This document shows, one piece after another, positions 48,438-57,266 of a stretch of 64,000 nt of DNA. The position numbers and the translations under genes were made by a program. The notes below the pieces were generated by a model that had not been told where the DNA came from, ran no database searches, and worked only from the letters and a program-made list of their open reading frames with translations. How positions within the stretch are numbered: position 1 is the stretch's first letter; every line of letters starts with the position of its first letter. This DNA is from JARIHC01 sp035692985 (GTDB taxonomy: Bacteria; Patescibacteriota; Saccharimonadia; Saccharimonadales; UBA4665), in assembly GCA_035692985.1 (NCBI GenBank), contig DASSHG010000009.1, forward strand, positions 1 to 64,000. The letters run 5' to 3'.

Positions 48438-49913
48438 TTAATGATATTCTTCGCCAACTAGGCTTCCGGTTCGGAAATCATAACCAATTTTACGTTTTAG
48501 CCGCCAGATAAACAGCAGTATCGCAGCGTATGCCAGCACCATGCCGCGCGCGTCCAGACGGGCCACGGCGCCGGCGCCCGGAGCACCCGCCATCCAGACC
48601 GTCACTTTGCTTGTATAGCTGAGCAGCACAGAGGCTGGCCAACCCGCCCAATGGGTCGCGGCTGCCGGCAGGAACATGCCCGCCGCGCCGGCCACAGTCG
48701 CAGCCAGCATAGTAAGCGGCATAAACGGCAATACCAGCAAGTTGGCTGGCAAACCATATATCGAATATTGCTGGAAGGCGAAAGCCATAAGCGGCGTGGT
48801 GACGATTTGTACCGCTAGAGTGTCGACAATAATCTGCTTGATCTCACCGTGGTGTTCCTCGCCCCAAAACCAGCGCTTGAGCATCGGCCCCAGCACAATC
48901 AGACCGCCGTACGCCACAAAAGTCATATACCAGCCGACATCTCCCCAGACAAACGCTGGATCAATAAACGCCGTGGTAGCAGCCGCCACCGACAGCAAAA
49001 CCACAGGGTGTGGCCAACGGCCGTAATACCAAGTGGCCAAGCTCAAACTGGTCACTATAGCAGTCCGCGCCATTGGTGCCACGAACCCGGCAACCAGCGT
49101 TAACCCAAAAAGCATTCCTCCTGCCGCCAACATAGCCAACCGCTTGGAAATACGCAGGCAAAGCCGGCGTATCAAACGCACTAAAATAGTCACATTGTAG
49201 CCGCCGGCAATTACCAGATGTATCAATCCAACCAATTGCAGTTGCTTGATCAGGATGTCCGGCACCAGGTTATGCTGGCCGGTCAAATAACCAATCCCTA
49301 AAGCCGCTTCTTGCTGCGGTACGGTTCGCTCCAAACCGGTATCAAACGCGTCGCGCACGCTTCGTGATGGATCACCGCCAGGCGGCCGGATGGCACTCGT
49401 TAGTTTGGCGAACGACATGCTGGCAGCATAACTGCCGAAGCCAGGCCGCAGCTCGCCCGATAATTCAATCTGGTCCCCACGCTTTAAAGACAGCCCCGTT
49501 GAAGAGCTAGCCCACACTTGGCCGCCCAAACGGGTTTGGCCAATCCGTACGTCTCGCAATCTTAGGCCGGCTTGACCGCTTTTGACAGTTATGTCGTCGG
49601 CAATGGTGCCATGCAGCTGCACTGTTTGGCCTATAAAAACCCGGTAATTAGATGTTTCTGCCAGCCGGTTTTCACCGCGCCACAAACCCAGCACCAAGCC
49701 GGCGGCAATTGCTATGAACACTAGCGCGACCGTGGGCGACCGTTTCATAACGACAACCGCTAGCAATAAACCTCCGGCGATAGCCGGCTGAGTGCCAGCA
49801 AATAGAGGCTTGCGGAACGTAGCCGCCAAAATAATTCCGGCCATCAAGGCAGCCGAAAACCACGTCAAAAGCCAGGATACATGCAGCGGCCGCCGCCAAA
49901 TGCCCAACAACAT
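48438..49913 (-). CDS. comEC: ComEC/Rec2-type DNA uptake channel without nuclease domain
   Basis: 491 residues with many membrane helices. N-terminal OB-like region (about 95-160: GQTVQLHGTIADDITVKSGQAG) and the competence domain (ALGIGYLTGQHNLVPDILIKQLQLVGLIHLVIAGGYNV ... RTAIVTSLSL). The usual H-x-x-S-G-x-H motif reads H-L-V-I-A-G-G-Y. The metallo-beta-lactamase domain found in Bacillus ComEC is absent. Imports single-stranded DNA; works with type IV pili. A secreted nuclease gene lies next to it. Confidence 0.92.
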   Translation of the reverse strand: MLLGIWRRPLHVSWLLTWFSAALMAGIILAATFRKPLFAGTQPAIAGGLLLAVVVMKRSPTVALVFIAIAAGLVLGLWRGENRLAETSNYRVFIGQTVQLHGTIADDITVKSGQAGLRLRDVRIGQTRLGGQVWASSSTGLSLKRGDQIELSGELRPGFGSYAASMSFAKLTSAIRPPGGDPSRSVRDAFDTGLERTVPQQEAALGIGYLTGQHNLVPDILIKQLQLVGLIHLVIAGGYNVTILVRLIRRLCLRISKRLAMLAAGGMLFGLTLVAGFVAPMARTAIVTSLSLATWYYGRWPHPVVLLSVAAATTAFIDPAFVWGDVGWYMTFVAYGGLIVLGPMLKRWFWGEEHHGEIKQIIVDTLAVQIVTTPLMAFAFQQYSIYGLPANLLVLPFMPLTMLAATVAGAAGMFLPAAATHWAGWPASVLLSYTSKVTVWMAGAPGAGAVARLDARGMVLAYAAILLFIWRLKRKIGYDFRTGSLVGEEYH

Positions 49914-49977
49914 TGGCCCTGATTATCGTCCATGCCCACCCGATAAACAAAAGAGAGTGCCAAAGACATTAAATAAT

Positions 49978-50697
49978 TTAATTTCCTACGGTTGGCACTA
50001 CTTGGTCCGGGCATAAATCCAGCACTTTTACCATAGCTTTGTGCTCCGCGGCCGTTACCCATAAACGATACTTCCGTTTCACAGCTATCTGCCGGGCCAC
50101 ATAACGGCATTCATAATTCACATTCGGCGGCAGCCAGGCAGCCGCGTCGCCATCACCCTTTTGCTCATTGGACGGCCCATCGACCGCTAACAGTTCCAGC
50201 GGATCGTTATACAGTTGCTCGCGCTGGCTTTTAGAAAGTTGCTGGGCGCCGGTTTGCCACGAATCTGAGACAGCCACCACGTGGTCAATCTGTACCGCCG
50301 CGGACGTATTCGGGCCGCGTACGAAATGAATAGCCTTGCCCGTATATGGATCATTCAGGGTACCGGCCATAACCGTACAATCCGCTGGCGAGCGGTAGTA
50401 CACGCCAATCATATCCCTGGCCAAAATTTTGTCGCGGATAGTACACGTATCCACCTTAGCCCAGCCGTCGCTAAATTGCTGGCGGTTGTAGCCGGTCTTC
50501 GAGGCCGGCGGCCGGACCGCCAGCCCGCTCAGAACCGTCATCGCCAAAGACAGCTTCTGGTTCGCCGGCACCGATACGGTCTGGTGCGACTGCCGCCAAT
50601 CCGCCGCCATCAAACCGCCAACTACCATGGCAGCAATCAGCACGATCGTCATACTGCGCCGCAACCGCCATTTTCCGATCGGTTTCATATCCGGCAT
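49978..50697 (-). CDS. secreted HNH-type nuclease
   Basis: 239 residues. Basic N-terminus and one hydrophobic segment (about 15-33) act as signal or anchor. The nuclease part has VQIDHVVAVSDSWQTGA, NDPLELLAVDGPSNEQKGDGDAAAWLPPN and YECRYVARQIAVKRKY, i.e. the DHVVP/N/E-K pattern of HNH (DUF1524-type) enzymes. It is 64 nt upstream of comEC on the same strand, so it may cut incoming DNA for uptake, as EndA/NucA do elsewhere. Confidence 0.87.
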   Translation of the reverse strand: MPDMKPIGKWRLRRSMTIVLIAAMVVGGLMAADWRQSHQTVSVPANQKLSLAMTVLSGLAVRPPASKTGYNRQQFSDGWAKVDTCTIRDKILARDMIGVYYRSPADCTVMAGTLNDPYTGKAIHFVRGPNTSAAVQIDHVVAVSDSWQTGAQQLSKSQREQLYNDPLELLAVDGPSNEQKGDGDAAAWLPPNVNYECRYVARQIAVKRKYRLWVTAAEHKAMVKVLDLCPDQVVPTVGN

Positions 50698-50775
50698 TTT
50701 ACCAGCGCCGGCAATGAATGTTTTACAACTTTAAGGAAAGCTTAATGAAATTTCGCTTATTTTTACTTGTTTTTA

Positions 50776-50964
50776 TCAGCTTTTAGGATATCTGTGATCG
50801 CCTATAAAAGCCTGAGCAGAAAATACTATGACAGGAATGCTTAAGAAACCTGTAAGGTATTGCGGCAGAGTTGTGACTTCACCGGGCTTAAATACATCGT
50901 GAAAAAACAGTAAATCTACGAAGAGGAATCCAAGGATGAGCACAGCACTGATTATCTTTTTCAT
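50776..50964 (-). CDS. small membrane protein (62 aa)
   Basis: Two hydrophobic stretches (about 3-22 and 38-52) with a short link (HDVFKPGEVTTLPQ). TACAAT (50971-50976) lies 6 nt before the ATG. Function unknown. Confidence 0.6.
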   Translation of the reverse strand: MKKIISAVLILGFLFVDLLFFHDVFKPGEVTTLPQYLTGFLSIPVIVFSAQAFIGDHRYPKS

Positions 50965-51005
50965 ATATTTATTGTACTACGTAAGACAAATACTTATGAG
51001 TGGTC

Positions 51006-51082
51006 TGGAGGGCCCAGTGGGACTCGAACCCACGACACCCTGCTTAAAAGGCAGGTGCTCTAACCAGCTGAGCTATGGGCCC
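51006..51082 (-). tRNA. tRNA-Lys (anticodon TTT)
   Basis: Acceptor GGGCCCA/TGGGCCC, D arm GCTC...GAGC, anticodon stem CCTGC/GCAGG with loop CTTTTAA, T arm GTGGG-TTCGAGT-CCCAC, CCA encoded. It does not carry the 15-nt promoter shared by the other tRNA units. Confidence 0.95.
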
Positions 51083-51151
51083 GCACTTTAAGTGGCGGGA
51101 GGCCGGTAAATTAACTCCTTACATTATCTGTAATTCAGCCAAAAAGTCAAT

Positions 51152-51667
51152 CTAGCTCTTGTGCTTACGATGTTTGGACCAGCCGCCCGCGTGCGGACGC
51201 TGCATCCAGAGAACCACCAAACAAACCACGGCACTCAGGCCGATAATCACGTTTTGGGCTTGCTGGGCTTGCCACCACAGATTAGAAGCAATTATATTAT
51301 GCGACAAATTTGGTGACAGCAGCGGAACTACCAGTAAAGCTCCCAACAGCCCGACGCCAGCTGCCGGTAAAAGATTCATGGCCAAGCGGACGCTATCACT
51401 AACTGTGCGGATCATAAAAAACGCTGTCAGCACTGCCGGCAACAGCAATAAAGCCAGCTTAATATTACCGTTTGTGGTCGTGACCACAGTGGTGGTGTGC
51501 GACGACGAAAAAGTGGTCAGCCAAGTGCTGGCATCACTGGCCACGAACTGCACCAACACATTGCCTAAGCAGAGGCTCAAAAAAACCAAAGCAGCGTTGA
51601 TGCGCAGCACCATCAGCAAAACGGCAGGAACCAGGACGATGGCGGCAAGTGTAAGTTCAGGCGACAT
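51152..51667 (-). CDS. multi-helix membrane protein
   Basis: 171 residues, about five hydrophobic helices, with a Thr/Ser-rich outside loop (TTFSSSHTTTVVTTTNGN) and a basic tail (GGWSKHRKHKS). The arrangement resembles CvpA-like small membrane proteins, but no signature is certain. Confidence 0.65.
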   Translation of the reverse strand: MSPELTLAAIVLVPAVLLMVLRINAALVFLSLCLGNVLVQFVASDASTWLTTFSSSHTTTVVTTTNGNIKLALLLLPAVLTAFFMIRTVSDSVRLAMNLLPAAGVGLLGALLVVPLLSPNLSHNIIASNLWWQAQQAQNVIIGLSAVVCLVVLWMQRPHAGGWSKHRKHKS

Positions 51668-51690
51668 ATGATTAAACTATACCATGAGCG

Positions 51691-51834
51691 CTATGGCCAG
51701 GATATGTGTTGCTGGGCGTGCAGCACACGCGTATAGGCCAAATAAATCACTGCGCCAAGAATGATTAGGATAAGGATCAGCATAGGGATAAACCCAGATT
51801 GGTTAAGTTGTCGTTTTAAATCCACAATAAGCAT
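51691..51834 (-). CDS. small membrane protein (47 aa)
   Basis: MLIVDLKRQLNQSGF then one hydrophobic helix (IPMLILILIILGAVIYLAY) and a short tail. No ribosome-binding site; possible leaderless mRNA. The compact single-helix architecture supports a real gene but evidence is slight. Confidence 0.45.
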   Translation of the reverse strand: MLIVDLKRQLNQSGFIPMLILILIILGAVIYLAYTRVLHAQQHISWP

Positions 51835-51905
51835 AATTATTAACGAAATGTTACGTTTGCGCAAGGCATATACCGCTTAAACTTGCTTTGCTTAATTTAT
51901 TATGA

Positions 51906-51911
51906 TATAAT
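51906..51911 (+). promoter_or_regulatory. -10 box of leaderless GGDEF gene
   Basis: TGATATAAT (extended -10), 6 nt before the ATG at 51918. Confidence 0.65.
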
Positions 51912-51917
51912 ACTACC

Positions 51918-52601
51918 ATGACATCTCCCGATCTAACCCCGCCAGAAGTAGACGACCATTATTTGGCCACCCATGACCACCTGACCGGCTTGCTGAACCG
52001 GCGCGGGATGGACGAGCAACTGGATATTTTTTTGGAAGAGTATCCAGGCCATTTCGCCGCGCTTATGGTAGATCTGGATGAGCTGAAAAAGACCAACGCC
52101 CAGCAAGGATATGATAATGGGAGCGAACTTGTAAAACATGCCGCCCTGACGTTACAGGTTGCTACCAGACACCATGATGAAGAGCGTGAAGCTAAAGACA
52201 ATCTTCGCAAAAAAGAATTTCATGACGACGTTTTATCTATTAGCCGCCATTCTCAGGAGGCGCGCATGGGTGGCGATGAATTCCTCTTGCTTCTCCCCTG
52301 CGTCGATACCCCCGAGAAACTGGCAATTGTCGGTGAGCGGGTCCGGCAAAAACTGAAAGTGGAAAGTATACGCGCGTCTGTCGGAGGCGCGGTCCATCAA
52401 AGACCCATGCAGCCCTCTGAACTGCTTAGCCTTGCCGATTTCGCCATGCGAGCAGATAAGGAAAAACGCAAACTTGGCCGCTATACTCCGGAACAGCATG
52501 AGGCTGTGTTGTATATTGGCTCCATAGCGTCAGACCACAATATTGATCCATTTGATATTTCTTCTTTGCTGATTGCGCTTGAGCACCGCGGCCAGAAATA
52601 A
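51918..52601 (+). CDS. GGDEF domain protein (probable diguanylate cyclase)
   Basis: 227 residues. HDHLTGLLNRRGMDEQL opens the domain, ALMVDLDELKKTNAQQGYDNG binds metal and base, and G118-G-D-E-F122 is the intact active site. About 25 charged residues (90-115) are inserted before the active site. No sensor domain or membrane helix is present. An intact motif implies c-di-GMP synthesis; no receptor or EAL/HD-GYP partner is in this window. Confidence 0.9.
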   Translation: MTSPDLTPPEVDDHYLATHDHLTGLLNRRGMDEQLDIFLEEYPGHFAALMVDLDELKKTNAQQGYDNGSELVKHAALTLQVATRHHDEEREAKDNLRKKEFHDDVLSISRHSQEARMGGDEFLLLLPCVDTPEKLAIVGERVRQKLKVESIRASVGGAVHQRPMQPSELLSLADFAMRADKEKRKLGRYTPEQHEAVLYIGSIASDHNIDPFDISSLLIALEHRGQK

Positions 52602-52603
52602 AA

Positions 52604-52620
52604 AAAGCGTTTTATGCTTT
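52604..52620. terminator. weak bidirectional terminator between GGDEF gene and dnaJ
   Basis: AAAGC-N7-GCTTT with an A-run on one side and T residues on the other, between convergent genes. Short stem, so tentative. Confidence 0.35.
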
Positions 52621-52621
52621 C

Positions 52622-53701
52622 TTATGCTTTATCAAAATCAGCCAGTAGCTCTTTTTGACGCTTGCTAAGTTTAGCCGGCACATCGACCAAGATGGTCACG
52701 ATCTGGGCGCCCCGGCTGTTGCCTTTTAGATGAGGCACGCCGTGGCCGCTGAGTTTGAAGTCCGAGCCGGGCTGGGTGCCAGCCGGTACTTTCATAAGTA
52801 CCGGTCCGTCGACGGTCTGCACTTCTATTTCCGCGCCTAGAGCTGCCTCTACCATACCGATATGTTCTTCGCTTAAGATTAAATCGCCCTCGCGGGTGAA
52901 GTGTTTATGCGGTTTGACGCGGACATTCACATACAGGTCGCCCTTGGGTCCGTTAGCGATAGCTTCGCCGTGTTCGCGCAGGCGGATGGTTGCGCCGTCG
53001 TCAATACCAGCCGGGATTTTCAGTTGGACTGTCTGCTTTTTGGTTTGCGTGCCCTGGCCCTTGCAAACAGTACATGCTTTTTCCGGCACCTTGCCGGCGC
53101 CATGGCACTTTGGGCAAATTGCCGCCTGCTGGATATTGCCAAATATGGTCCGCGATACGGTTACCACTTGGCCGGAGCCGCCGCACTGGTCGCAGGTCTT
53201 TAGCTCGTGGCCCGGCTCCACGGTGGTGCCTTTGCAATGTTCGCAGGTGTCATCGAGGTTCAGCGTTAAGTCGACTTCAGTACCAAAAACAGCCTGCTCA
53301 AAACTGATTTCCACATTGGCTTCTACGTCGCGACCGCGGGTCTGGCGGCGCTGGCCCTGCGGCTGGCCGCCGCCAAAGAAACTGCTGAAGATATCGCCCA
53401 GGCCCAGATCGCCGAAGTCAAAGTTTACATTCTGGCCCCCTGCGCCGCCGAATGGATTGCCGCCGCCAAACGGGTTGCCGCTGGCACCACCTACCCCGGC
53501 GTGGCCGAACTGGTCGTAACGCTTGCGTTTCTCTGTGTCCTTAAGAACTTCGTAGGCCTCGTTAATTTCTTTGAACTTTTCTTCATTGCCGCCGCGGTCC
53601 GGATGGTGCTCGATAGCCGCCCGACGAAAAGATTTTTTAATCTCGTCCGCCGAGGCGTCTTTCTTTACCCCCAAAACTTCGTAATAATCGCGCTTAGCCA
53701 T
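52622..53701 (-). CDS. dnaJ: chaperone DnaJ
   Basis: 359 residues from MAKRDYYEVLG. J-domain with intact HPD (EHHPDRGG), Gly/Phe-rich region (about 70-125), zinc-binding repeats CEHCKGT, CDQCGGSG, CPKCHGAG, CTVCKGQG, then the C-terminal substrate domain. Co-chaperone of DnaK. Its ATG lies inside the end of the upstream small gene (8-nt overlap). Confidence 0.97.
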   Translation of the reverse strand: MAKRDYYEVLGVKKDASADEIKKSFRRAAIEHHPDRGGNEEKFKEINEAYEVLKDTEKRKRYDQFGHAGVGGASGNPFGGGNPFGGAGGQNVNFDFGDLGLGDIFSSFFGGGQPQGQRRQTRGRDVEANVEISFEQAVFGTEVDLTLNLDDTCEHCKGTTVEPGHELKTCDQCGGSGQVVTVSRTIFGNIQQAAICPKCHGAGKVPEKACTVCKGQGTQTKKQTVQLKIPAGIDDGATIRLREHGEAIANGPKGDLYVNVRVKPHKHFTREGDLILSEEHIGMVEAALGAEIEVQTVDGPVLMKVPAGTQPGSDFKLSGHGVPHLKGNSRGAQIVTILVDVPAKLSKRQKELLADFDKA

Positions 53702-53978
53702 TGGACGCTCCCTGGCGTATCGCTGTTTCAGCCAGAATAAGCACATCTTCGCAACGATTTAGCGGCACGTTGCAGGCATTGGCCAAATACTTTCTGAGCG
53801 CCTTCCTGCAGTCTCTCTCTACTGAGGGGTCATTAAAATTGCACTCCGCAAAAACACCTAGCACATCCTGCACTATAAGACTACCGGAGGCATCAGCAAC
53901 CAGCACGTCTGCTTCGTGCCTTTTTTCCATGTCCCTCCATATGGGATCTTCTGCAGTGATTCTTCTAGCTCTACTCAT
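53694..53978 (-). CDS. small protein upstream of dnaJ (94 aa)
   Basis: Not recognised. Starts MSRARRITAEDPIWRDMEKRHEADV, with FAECNFNDPSVERDCRKALRKYLA in the middle and two further Cys. Overlaps the dnaJ start by 8 nt (ATGGCTAA), so translation is coupled. TAGAAT lies 6 nt before the ATG. Being tied to dnaJ, it may be a chaperone partner; inference from position. Confidence 0.72.
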   Translation of the reverse strand: MSRARRITAEDPIWRDMEKRHEADVLVADASGSLIVQDVLGVFAECNFNDPSVERDCRKALRKYLANACNVPLNRCEDVLILAETAIRQGASNG

Positions 53979-53997
53979 CGTTATATTCTATCAATCT

Positions 53998-54483
53998 TTA
54001 GGTTGTGTCGCTTGGCGCGCGGCGTTCTCTAGCCAACCATGACCTGATTATATCTATAAAGCCAAGCATATCTTCCGCGTTCGGTGTGGTTGTACCTAGT
54101 TTGGCCTGCTCCATCATATCATCACGCAGCCACTCTAAAAGTTCTCGAGGAACCAGGGCTTCGCGATCATGCTCCAGATATAGATCCAGCTCCTTGGTGT
54201 CAAATACCCGCAACTTAGTTTTGTCTGGCTCTATAAACGCTAAATATATCTTGGTGTCTGCGGTTTCTTGATAGTCATTGCCGTCGATAGCCATGAACGA
54301 ATACTGGCTTGGTTCACCCTCTTGTGGGGGATTATGTATCAACTGGTATTGGAGGTCGCGGCTTACCGAGCCAAAGATAACACTCAGGTGTTCATAGCGC
54401 GAGGTTTGGTCCAGTTCACCTAACGGAGCCCAGGGGCCCTCATGAGGCAGCTCGCCGGGATCAGCTGGTGGCCGCTCCTCCAT
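53998..54483 (-). CDS. hypothetical protein downstream of dnaK
   Basis: 161 residues, acidic, soluble, not recognised. Contains YEHLSVIFGSVSRDLQYQLI, then strand-like TKIYLAFIEPDKTKLRVFDTKELDLYL and a helix PRELLEWLRDDMMEQ. Only 3 nt after the dnaK stop, so part of the dnaK transcript. Confidence 0.7.
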   Translation of the reverse strand: MEERPPADPGELPHEGPWAPLGELDQTSRYEHLSVIFGSVSRDLQYQLIHNPPQEGEPSQYSFMAIDGNDYQETADTKIYLAFIEPDKTKLRVFDTKELDLYLEHDREALVPRELLEWLRDDMMEQAKLGTTTPNAEDMLGFIDIIRSWLARERRAPSDTT

Positions 54484-54486
54484 TGA

Positions 54487-56406
54487 CTATTTGTCTTCCT
54501 TGTCTTTGTCGTCGACAACTTCGCCTTCCACGGCTTCGTCCTTTTTGCCATCTTTGTCGTCAGAGTCGCTTTCAGACTTAGACTCATCAGCCGAGGCTTG
54601 CTCGTACATCTTGCTGCCGATTGGCATCAGTTTGTCGTTCAGTTCCTTGGTGGCGTTTTCCAGAGCCTCTTTGTCGGCCTTCTCGTCGGCCACGACTTTC
54701 TTGGCAGCCTCTACGGCTTCGTCCAGAATCTTCTTGTCATCGTCGCTCAGTTTGTCGCCGTTGTCGTTCTTGAGCTTTTCGGCCTGGTAAACAGCGCTGT
54801 CCAGCAAGTTGTGGGCTTCTACCAACTCTTTCTTGGTTTTGTCTTCGTCGGCGTGAGCTTCGGCGTCTTTGGCCATCTTCTCAACTTCTGTCTTATCTAG
54901 GTTGCCCGAACCGCTGATGGTAATGCTCTGTTCTTTGCCGGAACCTTTGTCTTTGGCGGTGACGTTTAGGATGCCGTTGGCGTCGATATTGAAGGTGACT
55001 TCAATCTGCGGAACGCCGCGCGGTGCCGGTGGGATGCCGTCCAATATGAAGCGGCCGAGTGATTTGTTGCCTTCTATCATGTCGCGCTCGCCTTGGGCCA
55101 CATGGACTTCCACTTGCGGCTGGTTGTCGGCGGCGGTTGAGAAGACTTCTGATTTGCTGGTCGGGATGGTGGTGTTGCGCTCGATCAACTTGGTCATGAC
55201 ACCACCCATAGTCTCGATGCCGAGACTCAGTGGCGTTACGTCCAGCAGCAGCACGTCTTTGACGTCGCCCTGCAGAACACCACCCTGTATAGCCGCGCCA
55301 ATAGCTACGACTTCGTCCGGGTTAACGCCTTTCATAGGGTCTTTGCCGAAGATGCCTTTGACCTTTTCCTGAACGGCCGGCATGCGGGTCATGCCACCGA
55401 CTAAAACGACGGCGTCGATGTCGCTGGCCTTAAGGCTGGCGTCTTTCAATGCTTTTTCGCACGGAGCGGCCGTCTTGTCGATCAGCTCGGCCACCAGACT
55501 TTCCAGCTTGGCGCGGGTCAGTTTATGCTCAAAGTGTTTAGGCCCTTCGGCATCAGCCGTTAGAAATGGCAGGTTTACATCAACCTCTTGCGCTGTCGAA
55601 AGTTCGATCTTGGCCTTTTCGGCTTCGTCACGCAGCCGTTGCATGGCAGCTTTATCGTCAGTGATGTCGATACCGTGTTCTTTTTTGAACTCATCGGCAA
55701 AGTAGTTGATGACCACGCGGTCAAAGTCGGCGCCGCCGAGGTGAGTGTCACCATTGGTAGACTTAACTTCAAAAACGCCGTCGCCCAGTTCCAAAATAGA
55801 GACATCGAACGTACCGCCGCCAAGATCATAGACGGCGATTTTCTCGTCTTTTTTGCCTTCTTTATCGAGACCATAGGCCAGTGCAGCAGCTGTCGGCTCA
55901 TTAATGATGCGCTTGACTTCCAAACCGGCGATCTTGCCGGCGTCTTTGGTGGCTTGGCGCTGGGAATCATCAAAGTAGGCCGGCACGGTAATAACGGCTT
56001 CAGTAACTTTCCCGCCGAGGAAACTTTCGGCATCACTCTTGAGCTTGCCGAGAATCATGGCGCTAACTTCTTCCGGACTGTACTCTTTGTCGCCCATCTT
56101 TACTTTGGTGCTAGTGCCGCTTTTGACGATCTCGTAGCCCATCAATTTAAGGTCGCGCTGAACTTCTTTATCGCTGAACTTGCGGCCAATCAGGCGCTTA
56201 ACTTCATAGATAGTGTTTTTGCTATTGGTAACCTGCTGGCGCCGGGCCACTTGGCCGACTAGCCGTTCGCCGTTTTTATTGACAGCCACGACAGACGGCG
56301 TGGTGCGGTTGCCCTCGCTGTTAGCTATAATTTCCGGTTTGCCGCTTTGCATGACGGCCATGGCCGAGTTAGTGGTACCAAGGTCAATTCCGATTATCTT
56401 GCTCAT
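54487..56406 (-). CDS. dnaK: chaperone DnaK (Hsp70)
   Basis: 639 residues. IIGIDLGTTNSAMAVM, VPAYFDDSQRQATKDAG, VYDLGGGTFDVSIL and VVLVGGMTRMPAVQ define the ATPase domain; DVTPLSLGIETMGG begins the substrate domain; the tail is acidic (Asp/Glu/Lys-rich). Controlled by a CIRCE element whose sequence contains the -35 box of its promoter. Ribosome-binding site AAAGG. Confidence 0.98.
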   Translation of the reverse strand: MSKIIGIDLGTTNSAMAVMQSGKPEIIANSEGNRTTPSVVAVNKNGERLVGQVARRQQVTNSKNTIYEVKRLIGRKFSDKEVQRDLKLMGYEIVKSGTSTKVKMGDKEYSPEEVSAMILGKLKSDAESFLGGKVTEAVITVPAYFDDSQRQATKDAGKIAGLEVKRIINEPTAAALAYGLDKEGKKDEKIAVYDLGGGTFDVSILELGDGVFEVKSTNGDTHLGGADFDRVVINYFADEFKKEHGIDITDDKAAMQRLRDEAEKAKIELSTAQEVDVNLPFLTADAEGPKHFEHKLTRAKLESLVAELIDKTAAPCEKALKDASLKASDIDAVVLVGGMTRMPAVQEKVKGIFGKDPMKGVNPDEVVAIGAAIQGGVLQGDVKDVLLLDVTPLSLGIETMGGVMTKLIERNTTIPTSKSEVFSTAADNQPQVEVHVAQGERDMIEGNKSLGRFILDGIPPAPRGVPQIEVTFNIDANGILNVTAKDKGSGKEQSITISGSGNLDKTEVEKMAKDAEAHADEDKTKKELVEAHNLLDSAVYQAEKLKNDNGDKLSDDDKKILDEAVEAAKKVVADEKADKEALENATKELNDKLMPIGSKMYEQASADESKSESDSDDKDGKKDEAVEGEVVDDKDKEDK

Positions 56407-56452
56407 GAATACATACCCTTTCTTTAATTAGCAGACTTATATTACTGATGTC

Positions 56453-56481
56453 AGTGTAGTAAATTAGCACTCTCGTGTCAA
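56453..56481 (-). promoter_or_regulatory. dnaK promoter
   Basis: Minus strand: -35 TTGACA (56476-56481), 17-bp spacer, -10 TACACT (56453-56458). The -35 lies within the CIRCE operator, so HrcA binding would block polymerase. Confidence 0.82.
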
Positions 56482-56490
56482 GAGTGCCAA
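56464..56490. promoter_or_regulatory. CIRCE operator upstream of dnaK
   Basis: TTAGCACTC-N9-GAGTGCCAA, one base off the perfect CIRCE palindrome. Binding site for HrcA, encoded 1.1 kb away. Confidence 0.95.
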
Positions 56491-56518
56491 ATGTAGTTCT
56501 TTTGTCTACAGCCAATAA

Positions 56519-56800
56519 TTAAAAGAATTCGTTTGTAAATCCGCTCTCCAGTCGTTCCCGAGCCGCTACCGATCCAATCTGTTTCTCCAGAATATAAGAT
56601 TTCAGCAAAACCTCGTCAGCTTCTTTTCTCTCTTCTGCTCTTCTACCTAGATATGACAATAGCCCCTCGCCTTTCTCAATATGACTCGGAACAAAAGCGT
56701 CCCTATAAGTACTGGCTATGTCTGCGACGGCCAACCTGAACATTTTCTGCCCTATTAAAAACCTATCGGTTAGTGTGGTGGTTTTATCTTGTCGTTCCAT
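56519..56800 (-). CDS. small protein downstream of grpE (93 aa)
   Basis: Helical and charged (MFRLAVADIASTYRDAFVPSH ... GRRAEERKEADEVLLKSYIL). It starts 4 nt after the grpE stop and ends before the dnaK CIRCE, so it closes the hrcA transcript. Not recognised. Confidence 0.68.
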   Translation of the reverse strand: MERQDKTTTLTDRFLIGQKMFRLAVADIASTYRDAFVPSHIEKGEGLLSYLGRRAEERKEADEVLLKSYILEKQIGSVAARERLESGFTNEFF

Positions 56801-56804
56801 GCAA

Positions 56805-57266
56805 TTAGTTTTTAACTTTCACCATGGCGTGGCGGATGACTTCGTCGCCGAGTTTGTAGCCGGCCTGGAGCTCTTCGGATACGATTTCGTGTTCGCCGTC
56901 ACCTTCTTCCATGCCGACCGCTTCGTGCAAGTGCGGATCAAACGGCTGGCCGACCGTTTTGATACGCTCCACGCCCATGTCGGCCAGGGTTTTTTCGAAT
57001 TGTTTGACTACACCCTGGACGCCCTTTATATAGTCATCGTCTTTGAGATTGGCCGGTACGTGCTTGAGCGCCCGCTCGAAATTGTCAATTACTGGTAACA
57101 GATCATGGATGACATTTGCTTTGGCGGCGCTGCGCAGCCGCGCGATTTCTTCTTCGTGCCGGCGGCGCAGGTTGAGAGCGTCGGCCCGTTCGCGCTTGAG
57201 TGCGTCAGTCAATTCTTCAATTTGATCGTTATTAGTCGCTGGTTTGCCGCTTTTTGGCTTAGTCAT
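56805..57266 (-). CDS. grpE: nucleotide exchange factor GrpE
   Basis: 153 residues. N-terminal coiled coil (DQIEELTDALKRERADALNLRRR), then LLPVIDNFERALKHVP and the C-terminal beta domain GVERIKTVGQPFDPHLHEAVGM, LQAGYKLGDEVIRHAMVKV. Releases ADP from DnaK. Overlaps the preceding small gene by 8 nt. Confidence 0.95.
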   Translation of the reverse strand: MTKPKSGKPATNNDQIEELTDALKRERADALNLRRRHEEEIARLRSAAKANVIHDLLPVIDNFERALKHVPANLKDDDYIKGVQGVVKQFEKTLADMGVERIKTVGQPFDPHLHEAVGMEEGDGEHEIVSEELQAGYKLGDEVIRHAMVKVKN

